DNA from: Dysgonomonas sp. 520
GTDB lineage: Bacteria; Bacteroidota; Bacteroidia; Bacteroidales; Dysgonomonadaceae
Assembly: GCF_010501095.1 (NCBI RefSeq)
Contig: NZ_QVMP01000016.1
Span: 18,508-82,507 of the forward strand
DNA: 64,000 bases
Reading direction: 5' to 3'
The translations under genes and the position numbers were made by a program. This document shows positions 26,269 through 34,748 of this stretch, in pieces (position 1 is the stretch's first letter; each line of letters begins with the position of its first letter). The notes beneath the pieces are model-generated. The model was not told the origin of the DNA. It saw only the letters and a list, made by a program, of their open reading frames with translations, and searched no databases.

Positions 26269-27174
26269 ATGCGTAACATTCTTTTATTGATCACTGTGGT
26301 GATATGCTTCGGGTCACAAGTAGCGAAATCACAAGAGATCAGTTTGTCTGACGGCATTCCTCAACTTTCTGATGATGAAATGAAGACGGTGTTTTTTAGC
26401 TACGAAAGAGACACCCTCGGATTCTGCGTTTTGACATCCGAAACCTCTCTTGATAAATATAAGGGCAAGAAGAATCGTCATATTATGCGCACAATGAAAA
26501 GCATAAAAAGAACGGTGGATCACTACTGTATTTATAACGAAATTGCAGGAGTACGTATTTCATCATTTCTGGAAAAAGGAAAACCATGGGGCGGTACGCA
26601 TTCTTTGTCTTATCCGAAATATAAAATAATGGAAAAAGGTATTGTGCTTGTAGGAGAGAGAAAATATATTGCGCCGTGGAATGATATTGTTGCCGATTGG
26701 AAAACATTGGACTACTATTTTATCGGATTTGACAAAAGTGTGGATCTTGTACGTTCTGTGCATATAGATCTGCGACCTAAGATACGCCCAATAGGATTGA
26801 TAGAGTTTTCACCCGAATCCATAATATACAATTACCTCGATAGTATATCGAAAGACTCGACGATGAAATGTATTCCTCCTATTTTTCCGGGAGGCGTGGA
26901 GGAATTACGCAAATTTATACTGGCGGAAATCCGGTATCCGGAATCTGCTATTGAAAGTGGTATTGTGGGAAAGGTTGTTGTTGGTTTCATTGTTGATACA
27001 GATAAAAGCATTGCAAGGATAAGAATACTCAGAGGCGTTGACCCGGTATTGAATGAAGAGGTGATACGTATCGTGAAGAAAATGAACGGATGGTGGTGGA
27101 AGGCCGGAACAATTGACGGAAAAGAAATACCTGTTGAGCTTATTTTGCCTGTTACATTTAAATTCAGAGATTAG
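26269..27174 (+). CDS. TonB C-terminal-domain protein
   Basis: A 301-residue exported protein with signal peptide MRNILLLITVVICFGSQVAK. The last ~95 residues (GGVEELRKFILAEIRYPESA, then VVGFIVDTDKSIARIRILRG and PVTFKF) are a TonB_C-type domain, the part that contacts TonB boxes. There is no N-terminal transmembrane anchor of the classic TonB kind and no proline-rich spacer, so it is probably a secreted or periplasmic TonB-like protein, not the energising TonB. The first two thirds match nothing I know. It is inserted between tig and clpP. Confidence 0.8.
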   Translation: MRNILLLITVVICFGSQVAKSQEISLSDGIPQLSDDEMKTVFFSYERDTLGFCVLTSETSLDKYKGKKNRHIMRTMKSIKRTVDHYCIYNEIAGVRISSFLEKGKPWGGTHSLSYPKYKIMEKGIVLVGERKYIAPWNDIVADWKTLDYYFIGFDKSVDLVRSVHIDLRPKIRPIGLIEFSPESIIYNYLDSISKDSTMKCIPPIFPGGVEELRKFILAEIRYPESAIESGIVGKVVVGFIVDTDKSIARIRILRGVDPVLNEEVIRIVKKMNGWWWKAGTIDGKEIPVELILPVTFKFRD

Positions 27175-27225
27175 CGCAACAAGTGTCTGATTGAAAAAAA
27201 ATAATTGGGAGTTAATGCAACTTTA

Positions 27226-27258
27226 TTTGCACCTTTCTCGTTTTTATTTATAAATTTG
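27226..27258 (+). promoter_or_regulatory. Promoter of clpP-clpX
   Basis: TTTG (27226-27229), 21 bases, TAAATTTG (27251-27258), a full match to the Bacteroidota consensus. The leader before clpP would be about 110 bases. Confidence 0.7.
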
Positions 27259-27376
27259 TTTGCTCCTACGAAAATGAAAAGGTGAAAAAATATATGTCAC
27301 ATTTCTACACCGGAAATGAATAGGCATAGTATTTGTAGGGCAACTATTGATAATTAAATTAAAACAATAGAACATT

Positions 27377-28045
27377 ATGAACAATGATTTTAGAAAATAC
27401 GCAACCAAACATCTGGGAATGAATGGTCTGGCTCTTGATAAATATGTAGATATAACTAGTAGCTATATTTCGCCAACCATCATAGAAGAGCGTCAGTTGA
27501 ATGTTGCACAGATGGATGTGTTTTCACGCTTGATGATGGATCGTATCATTTTTCTGGGTACACAGATAGACGATTATACAGCCAATGTTATTCAGGCTCA
27601 ATTACTTTACCTCGATTCTGCCGATTCGGGAAAAGATATATCAATATATATCAATTCTCCGGGCGGATCAGTTTATGCAGGTTATGGAATATACGATACA
27701 ATGCAATTTATAAGTAGCGACGTGTCAACAATTTGTACAGGTATGGCTGCATCTATGGCAGCAGTATTGCTTGTTGCCGGACAAAAAGGCAAGCGTTTCG
27801 GCCTGAAACATTCGCGTGTGATGATTCACCAACCTCTTGGCGGCGCACAAGGCCAAGCCTCAGATATCGAGATTACGGCTCGTGAAATCGGTAAAGTGAA
27901 GCAAGAATTGTACACAATCATATCCGAACATTCGGGGCAACCTATCGAAAAAGTAGCACAGGATTCAGATCGTGACTATTGGATGACTTCGGGTGAAGCC
28001 AAAGAATATGGTATGATTGATGAAGTATTGATGAGAAATAAATGA
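27377..28045 (+). CDS. clpP: ATP-dependent Clp protease proteolytic subunit
   Basis: The serine peptidase core of the Clp machine, 222 residues. The active serine is in [14 protein letters not shown], the histidine in [14 protein letters not shown], and the aspartate in the C-terminal DRDYWMT region. The N-terminal ~25 residues form the extension seen in Bacteroidota ClpP. It lies 75 bases upstream of clpX and works with it to degrade unfolded and tagged proteins in the cytoplasm. It is distinct from the phage-type ClpP-fold protease at 45043. Confidence 0.97.
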   Translation: MNNDFRKYATKHLGMNGLALDKYVDITSSYISPTIIEERQLNVAQMDVFSRLMMDRIIFLGTQIDDYTANVIQAQLLYLDSADSGKDISIYINSPGGSVYAGYGIYDTMQFISSDVSTICTGMAASMAAVLLVAGQKGKRFGLKHSRVMIHQPLGGAQGQASDIEITAREIGKVKQELYTIISEHSGQPIEKVAQDSDRDYWMTSGEAKEYGMIDEVLMRNK

Positions 28046-28073
28046 TTCTTATAAAAAAGTAATTATATATTGA

Positions 28074-28106
28074 AAAGAGTTTATCCTGAGGTAGGGTAGA
28101 CTCTTT
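28074..28106 (+). other. Hairpin between clpP and clpX
   Basis: AAAGAGT (28074-28080) pairs with ACTCTTT (28100-28106) around a 19-base inner region. It has no good T-tract, so it may be a weak attenuator or an mRNA processing or stability structure, not a full terminator. Confidence 0.35.
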
Positions 28107-28120
28107 ATTTGATAAAACTT

Positions 28121-29356
28121 ATGACTAAAAACACAACCAACGACTACTGTAGCTTTTGTGGAAGAAGCGACAACGATGTGAACCTGCTGATAGCAGGTAT
28201 TTCGGGGCATATTTGTGATAGCTGTACTGAACAGGCATACCAGATTGTCATGGAGTCTGTCAAAGCAAAGTCCGGTAGTTTTGATTTTGGCAAAGAAAAA
28301 TTGCCAACCCCGCAGCAGATCAAAGATTATCTTGATTCGTATATTGTTGGGCAGGAAGATGCAAAACGATTCTTATCCGTTGCGGTATACAATCACTATA
28401 AACGATTGATTCAGGACAAGGAAGATGATGGTGTAGAAATAGAAAAATCAAACATAATACTGGTTGGTCCAACCGGTACGGGCAAAACATTGTTGGCACG
28501 TACCATAGCCAAACTATTGCATGTGCCGTTTGCTATTGTGGACGCAACCGTTCTTACCGAAGCCGGATATGTGGGAGAAGACATCGAAAGTATACTTACA
28601 CGTTTGTTGCAGGATGCGGACTACGATGTGGCGGCTGCCGAAAGAGGGGTTGTGTTTATTGACGAAATTGATAAAATTGCAAGAAAAGGCGATAATCCTT
28701 CCATCACCAGAGATGTGAGCGGGGAAGGTGTGCAGCAAGGCTTGTTGAAATTGCTGGAAGGTTCTACTGTGCTTGTACCGCCACAAGGAGGCAGGAAGCA
28801 TCCCGATCAGAAAATGATTGCTGTGGATACGAAAAATATATTGTTTGTTTGCGGAGGGGCGTTTGACGGAATAGAACGAAAAATAGCACAACGGCTTAAT
28901 ACCCAGGTGGTAGGTTATGCAAATGCCAGCAAGCGTGAAGGTATAGACCGTCACAATTTGTTGAAATACATAACACATCAGGATTTAAAAGCATTCGGGT
29001 TGATTCCCGAAATCATCGGGCGTTTGCCTATCCTTGCCCATCTGGATGTGTTGAACAGAGAAACATTGCGCAGGATATTGACAGAACCCAAAAACTCTAT
29101 CATCAAACAATATGTCAAACTGTTTGCAATGGATGGGGTGAAACTGACTTTCGATGAAGAAGTGTTCGACTATATTGTAGATAAAGCTATTGAATATAAA
29201 TTAGGAGCCAGAGGCTTGCGGTCTATCGTAGAAACAATAATGATGGATGTGATGTTTTCAGTACCATCTACAACGAAGAAAAAGGTGAAAATAACGTTGG
29301 AATATGCAAAAGAGCACCTCGAAAAATCGCGTCTGGATAGGCTGAAAGAGGAATAG
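28121..29356 (+). CDS. clpX: ATP-dependent Clp protease ATP-binding subunit ClpX
   Basis: A AAA+ unfoldase of 411 residues that feeds substrates to ClpP. The N-terminal zinc domain has CSFCG and CDSC (Cys4). Walker A is GPTGTGKT, Walker B is VVFIDEIDKI, the pore loop is GYVGED, and the RKH loop is GGRKHPD; all are intact. I use the ATG at 28121, not the TTG at 28109, because MTKNTTNDYCSFC is the natural start. Second gene of the clpP-clpX operon. Confidence 0.97.
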   Translation: MTKNTTNDYCSFCGRSDNDVNLLIAGISGHICDSCTEQAYQIVMESVKAKSGSFDFGKEKLPTPQQIKDYLDSYIVGQEDAKRFLSVAVYNHYKRLIQDKEDDGVEIEKSNIILVGPTGTGKTLLARTIAKLLHVPFAIVDATVLTEAGYVGEDIESILTRLLQDADYDVAAAERGVVFIDEIDKIARKGDNPSITRDVSGEGVQQGLLKLLEGSTVLVPPQGGRKHPDQKMIAVDTKNILFVCGGAFDGIERKIAQRLNTQVVGYANASKREGIDRHNLLKYITHQDLKAFGLIPEIIGRLPILAHLDVLNRETLRRILTEPKNSIIKQYVKLFAMDGVKLTFDEEVFDYIVDKAIEYKLGARGLRSIVETIMMDVMFSVPSTTKKKVKITLEYAKEHLEKSRLDRLKEE

Positions 29357-29408
29357 TCATTTTTTATGATAAAAAAAACGATTTTCGTTGTAGGTTTCAT
29401 TGTTGCGT

Positions 29409-29443
29409 CTTATCTTCGTGTTGAGATTAAAACGGAAGATAAG
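29409..29443 (+). terminator. Possible clpX terminator hairpin
   Basis: CTTATCTTC and GAAGATAAG form nine pairs around a 17-base loop, 53 bases after the clpX stop. A run of nine T follows only 15 bases later, so termination efficiency is uncertain. Confidence 0.4.
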
Positions 29444-29528
29444 TGTTAAAGAGTAAATTTTTTTTCCGATTAAAAAATATATATATTACATTAACGGATA
29501 ATTTACTTGACTATACTTAAAACATAGT

Positions 29529-31715
29529 ATGCCTACAAACAACGATATATTACACGAAAAACTGAAAGAACACTTTGGGTTTGATAAATTTAAGGGTACC
29601 CAAAAAAATATTATTCAGAATGTATTGGCAGAAAGTGACACTTTCGTCTTGATGCCTACGGGCGGAGGTAAGTCGCTGTGTTATCAGTTGCCGGCGTTGC
29701 TGATGAACGGAACGGCGATTATAATCTCACCCCTCATTGCACTGATGAAAAATCAGGTGGATGCGATGAGAAATTTCAGCGAGGAAGATGGTATCGCCCA
29801 TTTCCTGAATTCGTCACTGAATAAGGCCGCTATCGATCAGGTGAAAGCAGATGTTGTTTCTGGCAAAACGAAGCTGCTTTATGTTGCTCCCGAATCGTTG
29901 ACAAAGGAGGATAATATAGAGTTTTTGCGTCAGATACATGTTTCGTTTTATGCCATAGACGAAGCTCATTGTATATCAGAGTGGGGGCACGATTTCAGAC
30001 CGGAATACAGACGCATAAAGCCAATAATAGAAGAGATAGGGAAGCGTCCGTTAATAGCACTGACTGCTACTGCTACACCCAAAGTGCAGCACGATATTCA
30101 AAAAAATCTGGGAATGATGAATGCCAAGGTGTTCAAGTCTTCATTCAACAGAGAAAATTTGTATTACGAAGTAAGGACAAAAACATCTAACAGAGATAAG
30201 GATATAATAAAGTATATCCGTACACAAGCCGGGAAATCGGGCATTATATATTGCCTTAGCCGGAAAAAAGTGGAAGAATTTGCCGAAATACTTCGTGCAA
30301 ATAACATTAATGCCTTGGCGTATCATGCCGGATTGGATGCAGCGACACGCTCGTGCAATCAGGATGCGTTTCTGATGGAAAAGGTAGATGTGATAGTGGC
30401 GACTATCGCATTCGGAATGGGAATTGATAAACCCGACGTGCGTTATGTGATTCATTACGACGTGCCGAAAAGCCTCGAAGGCTATTATCAGGAAACAGGC
30501 CGTGCCGGAAGGGATGGCGGAGAAGGCAGATGTATAGCCTTTTATTCGTATAAAGACTTGCAGAAATTAGAAAAATTTATGCAAGGTAAACCCATAGCCG
30601 AACAAGAAATCGGAAAACAGTTGTTGTTGGAAACAGCAGCTTACGCCGAAACGGCTTTGTGCAGAAGAAAAGTTTTACTCCATTATTTTGGAGAAGATTA
30701 TAATATAGATAACTGTGGTAATTGTGACAATTGTTTAAATCCTAAAAAACAGGTGGAAGCTCAAGATTTATTATTAACTGCTATCGAAGCAGTAATCGCA
30801 TTGAAAGAAAAATTTAAGATTGAATATGTTATTAACATTTTACGTGGCAAGGAAACATCCGAAATAGAAACCTACGGGCATCAGGAGCTTGAAGTATTCG
30901 GGTCGGGAGACGAAGCTGACGAAGATACATGGAATGCTATCATTCGTCAGGCCATTGTAGCAGGTTATTTTGATAAAGACATAGAAAACTATGGTTTGCT
31001 GAAAGTAACCAAAAAAGGAAAAGACTTCTTGAAAAAGCCTGTATCTTTCAAAATAATGAAAGATGAAGAGGTGGACGATGACGATACGGAAGACATTGTG
31101 GTGAAAAGCGGAGGTGGCAGTTCGGCCGTAGATCCTGTCCTTTTCTCGATCATGAAAGATCTGAGAAAGAAAATGTCGAAGAAATTGAATGTGCCTCCGT
31201 ATGTTATATTTCAAGATCCTTCGCTGGAGGCAATGGCTACGATCTATCCTGTAACGATGGACGAATTGCAGAACATTCCCGGAGTTGGAGCAGGCAAGGC
31301 AAAAAGGTATGGTCAGGAATTCTTGGAGATTATAAAAAAACATGTTGAAGAAAACGAAATAGAACGTCCCGAGGATTTGAGGGTGAGAACAGTTGCCAAT
31401 AAATCGAAAATGAAAGTGGCTATTGTTCAGGCTATTGATAGGAAAGTAGCGTTGGATGACCTGGCAGAATCGAAAGGAATAGAATTTCCCGAATTGTTGG
31501 CTGAAGTAGAAGCCATTGTTTATTCGGGAACAAAAATAAATATAGATTATTTTCTGGAAGAAGTGATAGACGAAGATCACATTGCAGATATATTCGACTA
31601 TTTTCAGGAAGCTGAGTCGGACGATTTGGAAGAAGCGATAAAAGAATTGGGAATGTATGGCGAAGATGAAATTCGTCTGGTGCGGGTGAAGTTCATATCT
31701 GATATGGCGAACTAA
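29529..31715 (+). CDS. recQ: ATP-dependent DNA helicase RecQ
   Basis: A 728-residue RecQ helicase acting in recombination and fork repair. Walker A is MPTGGGKSLCYQLPAL, the DEAH box is AIDEAHCISEWGHDFRP, and motif VI is QETGRAGRDG. The RQC zinc site follows (CRRKVLLHYFGED, then CGNCDNC), then an HRDC domain (about 535-605, PPYVIFQDPSLEAMA). It is longer than E. coli RecQ (about 610) by a C-terminal ~110-residue helical extension rich in acidic residues, common in Bacteroidota. It is followed by coaD after 9 bases. Confidence 0.96.
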   Translation: MPTNNDILHEKLKEHFGFDKFKGTQKNIIQNVLAESDTFVLMPTGGGKSLCYQLPALLMNGTAIIISPLIALMKNQVDAMRNFSEEDGIAHFLNSSLNKAAIDQVKADVVSGKTKLLYVAPESLTKEDNIEFLRQIHVSFYAIDEAHCISEWGHDFRPEYRRIKPIIEEIGKRPLIALTATATPKVQHDIQKNLGMMNAKVFKSSFNRENLYYEVRTKTSNRDKDIIKYIRTQAGKSGIIYCLSRKKVEEFAEILRANNINALAYHAGLDAATRSCNQDAFLMEKVDVIVATIAFGMGIDKPDVRYVIHYDVPKSLEGYYQETGRAGRDGGEGRCIAFYSYKDLQKLEKFMQGKPIAEQEIGKQLLLETAAYAETALCRRKVLLHYFGEDYNIDNCGNCDNCLNPKKQVEAQDLLLTAIEAVIALKEKFKIEYVINILRGKETSEIETYGHQELEVFGSGDEADEDTWNAIIRQAIVAGYFDKDIENYGLLKVTKKGKDFLKKPVSFKIMKDEEVDDDDTEDIVVKSGGGSSAVDPVLFSIMKDLRKKMSKKLNVPPYVIFQDPSLEAMATIYPVTMDELQNIPGVGAGKAKRYGQEFLEIIKKHVEENEIERPEDLRVRTVANKSKMKVAIVQAIDRKVALDDLAESKGIEFPELLAEVEAIVYSGTKINIDYFLEEVIDEDHIADIFDYFQEAESDDLEEAIKELGMYGEDEIRLVRVKFISDMAN

Positions 31716-31724
31716 GGGAGAAGG

Positions 31725-32183
31725 ATGAATAAAAAAGCAATTTTCCCCGGAACGTTCGACCCATTCACTATCGGGCATCAATCTTTAGTTGACAGGGCTT
31801 TAAACTTGTTCGATGAGATAGTTATAGCTATCGGTGTTAATGAAACAAAGAAAAACTATTTTTCTTTAGATAAACGGATTGAGATGATTCGGGACTTGTT
31901 TAAAGAAGACAAAAGGATATCTGTAGAAAAATACGATTGTTTGACAGTCGATTTTGCACAACAAGTGGGCGCGGATTTTATTTTGCGTGGAGTGAGAACG
32001 GTTGGCGATTTCGAATACGAGAAAACGATTGCCGATATGAACCGTAAAATTTCGGGGGTCGAGACTTATGTATTGTTTACAGAGCCTGAGTTAACTCACA
32101 TTAGTTCAACTATTGTGCGGGAATTGCTTCGTTATGGGCACGACATATCGGACCTTGTACCTAAAGGGCTAAAGATAGATTGA
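31725..32183 (+). CDS. coaD: Phosphopantetheine adenylyltransferase
   Basis: Catalyses the penultimate step of coenzyme A synthesis, 4-phosphopantetheine plus ATP to dephospho-CoA. 152 residues, typical length. The nucleotidyltransferase HxGH-type motif is in [15 protein letters not shown] (TIGH), and the C-terminal signature is ISSTIVREL. The start is 9 bases after the recQ stop, implying cotranscription. Confidence 0.96.
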   Translation: MNKKAIFPGTFDPFTIGHQSLVDRALNLFDEIVIAIGVNETKKNYFSLDKRIEMIRDLFKEDKRISVEKYDCLTVDFAQQVGADFILRGVRTVGDFEYEKTIADMNRKISGVETYVLFTEPELTHISSTIVRELLRYGHDISDLVPKGLKID

Positions 32184-32248
32184 GAAAATATAATATAAAG
32201 ATTAATGGATAGTCAAGCATACACTTGGCTATTCTCATATTTAACAAG

Positions 32249-33862
32249 ATGGATATAAAGATGAAATATTTTCAGAAGTTGTTGATTTTAATCGCTGTTG
32301 CAGTTTCTAGCTTAAATATGTATGCTCAGTTTGGAGAGACTCAGGCAATCCGTAAGATGAAAACAACGATGCACCGAATAAGTACAGAGTATGTTGACAA
32401 AGTGGATGAAGACAAGTTGGCAGAAGATGCGGTAAAGGCTCTTCTTGAAAAATTAGACCCACATTCTACATATATTTCTGCTGATGAGGTGAAGGAAATG
32501 AACGAACCTTTAGAAGGAAATTTCGATGGTATCGGGGTTTCGTTCAATATGTTGACAGATACGCTTTATATCGTCGAAACTATATCGGGTGGTCCATCCG
32601 AAAAAGTGGGAATAAGAGCCGGAGACAGGATTATAAATGTAAACGACACTTTGATAGCTGGGGTGAAAATGTCGAACAGAGACATTATGAAGCGGTTGAG
32701 GGGTCCAAAAGGTACTACGGTCAGAGTGCAGGTGCTGAGACGAGGCGAGCCAGAACTGATAGATTTTAAAATTACCCGAGACAAAATTCCTATTTACAGT
32801 TTGGATGCGTCTTATATGATTGATAAAAAGACCGGATATATACGTTTAAGCAGGTTTGGAGCCACCACCATAAATGAGTTTAAAAAGGCTTTGAGCGGAT
32901 TGCAGGCGCAGGGAATGTCTAATCTTATTCTCGATTTACAATATAATGGAGGTGGGTATTTATCTGCCGCAACGGGTATTGTGAATGAATTTTTGGGAAA
33001 AGACAAACTGATTGTATATACGGAAGGCGAGCATCAGCGAAGATATAGCGATGTGTCGAATGCAAAAGGAAATTTTGAAAAAGGAAAACTCGTAGTACTG
33101 GTAAATGAAAGTTCAGCATCGGCCAGTGAAATTGTATCGGGAGCCGTTCAGGATTGGGATAGGGGACTGATTGTCGGTCGTCGAACTTTTGGAAAGGGAC
33201 TTGTGCAAAGACAATTTTCATTGGCTGACGGGTCTATGATTCGTCTTACTGTGGCTCGTTACTATACGCCTAGTGGACGTAGTATTCAGAAACCGTACGA
33301 AAATGGAGCCAAGGGCGATTATGAACAAGATCTAATTGAACGCTTCAATCATGGTGAAATGGTGAGTGCTGATAGTATACATTTTCCTGATTCTTTGAAG
33401 TTTAAGACTTTGGTGAAAGGACGGACGGTTTATGGTGGAGGGGGCATTATGCCCGACGAATTTGTGCCGCTCGATACTGCTCGTTATACGGATTATCACA
33501 TGAAGCTGAACAGCAAGGGGTTGATTAATAAAATTGTTCTTGGTATATTGGATAATGAGCGGGAAAAACTATTGGCGCAATACCCGACAATTGAAGAATA
33601 TAAGGCAGAATATAAAGTCCCGAAATCGGCATTTGAAACACTTAAGAAATACGCAGAAGAAGAAAAAATAGAATTCAAAGAAGATCAATACAGCCAATCG
33701 AAAGAAGACATAACGATCGCAATAAAAGCTCTGGTAGCTCGGGATATTTACAATGCAGCTGCATATTACAGGATAATAAATGATCATTCGGATGTTTTCA
33801 AGCGAGGATTGGAGATTATTAATAATGATAAATTGTATAATCAGCTGCTTGGTGGAGGATGA
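32249..33862 (+). CDS. S41 family C-terminal processing peptidase
   Basis: A 537-residue periplasmic tail-specific protease. Signal peptide MKYFQKLLILIAVAVSSLNM (start could also be the ATG at 32261); an apparent earlier TTG start is rejected. A PDZ domain lies near 85-165 (GVSFNMLTDTLYIVETISGG), and the Ser/Lys dyad is in NESSASASEIVSGAV and GRRTFGKGLVQ. The C-terminal ~130 residues are a helical extension typical of Bacteroidota CtpA homologues. It follows coaD by 65 bases and ends before a strong terminator. Confidence 0.93.
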   Translation: MDIKMKYFQKLLILIAVAVSSLNMYAQFGETQAIRKMKTTMHRISTEYVDKVDEDKLAEDAVKALLEKLDPHSTYISADEVKEMNEPLEGNFDGIGVSFNMLTDTLYIVETISGGPSEKVGIRAGDRIINVNDTLIAGVKMSNRDIMKRLRGPKGTTVRVQVLRRGEPELIDFKITRDKIPIYSLDASYMIDKKTGYIRLSRFGATTINEFKKALSGLQAQGMSNLILDLQYNGGGYLSAATGIVNEFLGKDKLIVYTEGEHQRRYSDVSNAKGNFEKGKLVVLVNESSASASEIVSGAVQDWDRGLIVGRRTFGKGLVQRQFSLADGSMIRLTVARYYTPSGRSIQKPYENGAKGDYEQDLIERFNHGEMVSADSIHFPDSLKFKTLVKGRTVYGGGGIMPDEFVPLDTARYTDYHMKLNSKGLINKIVLGILDNEREKLLAQYPTIEEYKAEYKVPKSAFETLKKYAEEEKIEFKEDQYSQSKEDITIAIKALVARDIYNAAAYYRIINDHSDVFKRGLEIINNDKLYNQLLGGG

Positions 33863-33890
33863 GGCTGTAAGAAAAAATACCTATAACAGG

Positions 33891-33923
33891 AAAACGACAA
33901 GTTGAGTGGCTTGTCGTTTTTTT
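33891..33923 (+). terminator. Terminator after the S41 peptidase
   Basis: AAAACGACAAG, loop of eight, CTTGTCGTTTT and more T. The perfect stem lies right before the end of the convergent 159-residue gene. Confidence 0.88.
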
Positions 33924-34401
33924 ATGGGTTTTTAAACTCAAGATAAGAGTTTTCTATATTTTCAATCACGTGTATGTCTTTCTTTTCACAGATAAAATGG
34001 TTGTATAAATCATCTTCATCCGTTTCAATAACAAAACGAAAGTGGCGGTAGTCTTTCTTTCCTGTTTTTGATATTCTATTAAATAATGTGGTAAAAAGTC
34101 TGCTACGATATGCTTGTGGACTGATTGCCTTTTTTGTGTTGAAAATAATATCATCGGAAGGACTGCAATAAAAATATAGGATGACATTGTTGTTGTCTAT
34201 AAAATCTAAAATGATTTTTGCAATTCTGTTCAATGTAGAAACATTGTTTGTTTTAGTTACACCATTTTTCAGAGCGAGCGTAATATTATAAATACAGACA
34301 TCTTCTTTTTGAGGAATACCAAAAATATCAAGAGATTGTTCAGATAGGTGAATTATATATTTGTGTCCTTCTTTTGATTCAATAGGGAAAGAAAAATCCA
34401 T
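33922..34401 (-). CDS. Protein of unknown function (DUF6169-like), second gene of a pair
   Basis: A 159-residue soluble protein. It has a beta-rich first half and the stretch VILYFYCSPSDDIIFNTKKA, then a basic segment (AYRSRLFTTLFNRISKTGKK) and YRHFRFVIETDEDDLYNHFI. It resembles a Bacteroidota family I associate with DUF6169, but I cannot verify that. It starts 11 bases after a 48-residue basic gene, so the two form a tight cassette. Toxin-antitoxin or defence-like behaviour is possible from size and arrangement only. Confidence 0.62.
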   Translation of the reverse strand: MDFSFPIESKEGHKYIIHLSEQSLDIFGIPQKEDVCIYNITLALKNGVTKTNNVSTLNRIAKIILDFIDNNNVILYFYCSPSDDIIFNTKKAISPQAYRSRLFTTLFNRISKTGKKDYRHFRFVIETDEDDLYNHFICEKKDIHVIENIENSYLEFKNP

Positions 34402-34412
34402 TGTTCAAAAAG

Positions 34413-34559
34413 TTATTTTGAACTTTCAACAAAAAAAGTATCCATTTTGGCGTACAGATCTTTTCTGGTTTCTTCTTTCTTTTTTTCAATACTTTTCATC
34501 AAATCGATTAACCTTTGGGATGGCTTTTTGATGCGTATTGTTTTTGATTTATTTTCCAT
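34413..34559 (-). CDS. Small basic protein, first gene of a pair
   Basis: A 48-residue lysine-rich helical protein: MENKSKTIRIKKPSQRLIDL, then MKSIEKKKEETRKDLYAKMD. The ATG at 34559 is chosen because the open frame upstream to 34670 looks non-coding. Its N-terminal TIRIKKPSQRL could be a beta-strand plus helix of ribbon-helix-helix type, which would suit an antitoxin or repressor of the downstream gene. No firm family match. Confidence 0.55.
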   Translation of the reverse strand: MENKSKTIRIKKPSQRLIDLMKSIEKKKEETRKDLYAKMDTFFVESSK

Positions 34560-34748
34560 ACATACATGTTTACATTGCAAATGTAATAAATTTTCTAATT
34601 CTAATAATCGTTTTAATGATAATATATATGTTATTGTTACTGAATATGATACTTTTATTGTTAAATACAATTTTTCTGAAATCTTATAGCTTGGTCTAAT
34701 ATAAGAATAAAAAAGAATAAAGACAAGTCGAAAGATTACGACTATTCA

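Noticed and set aside
30840..31781. A 313-codon open frame on the strand opposite recQ
   Set aside because: It is antisense to a clear recQ with intact motifs; the composition (many Phe, Tyr, His, Arg) is the usual shadow of the coding strand.
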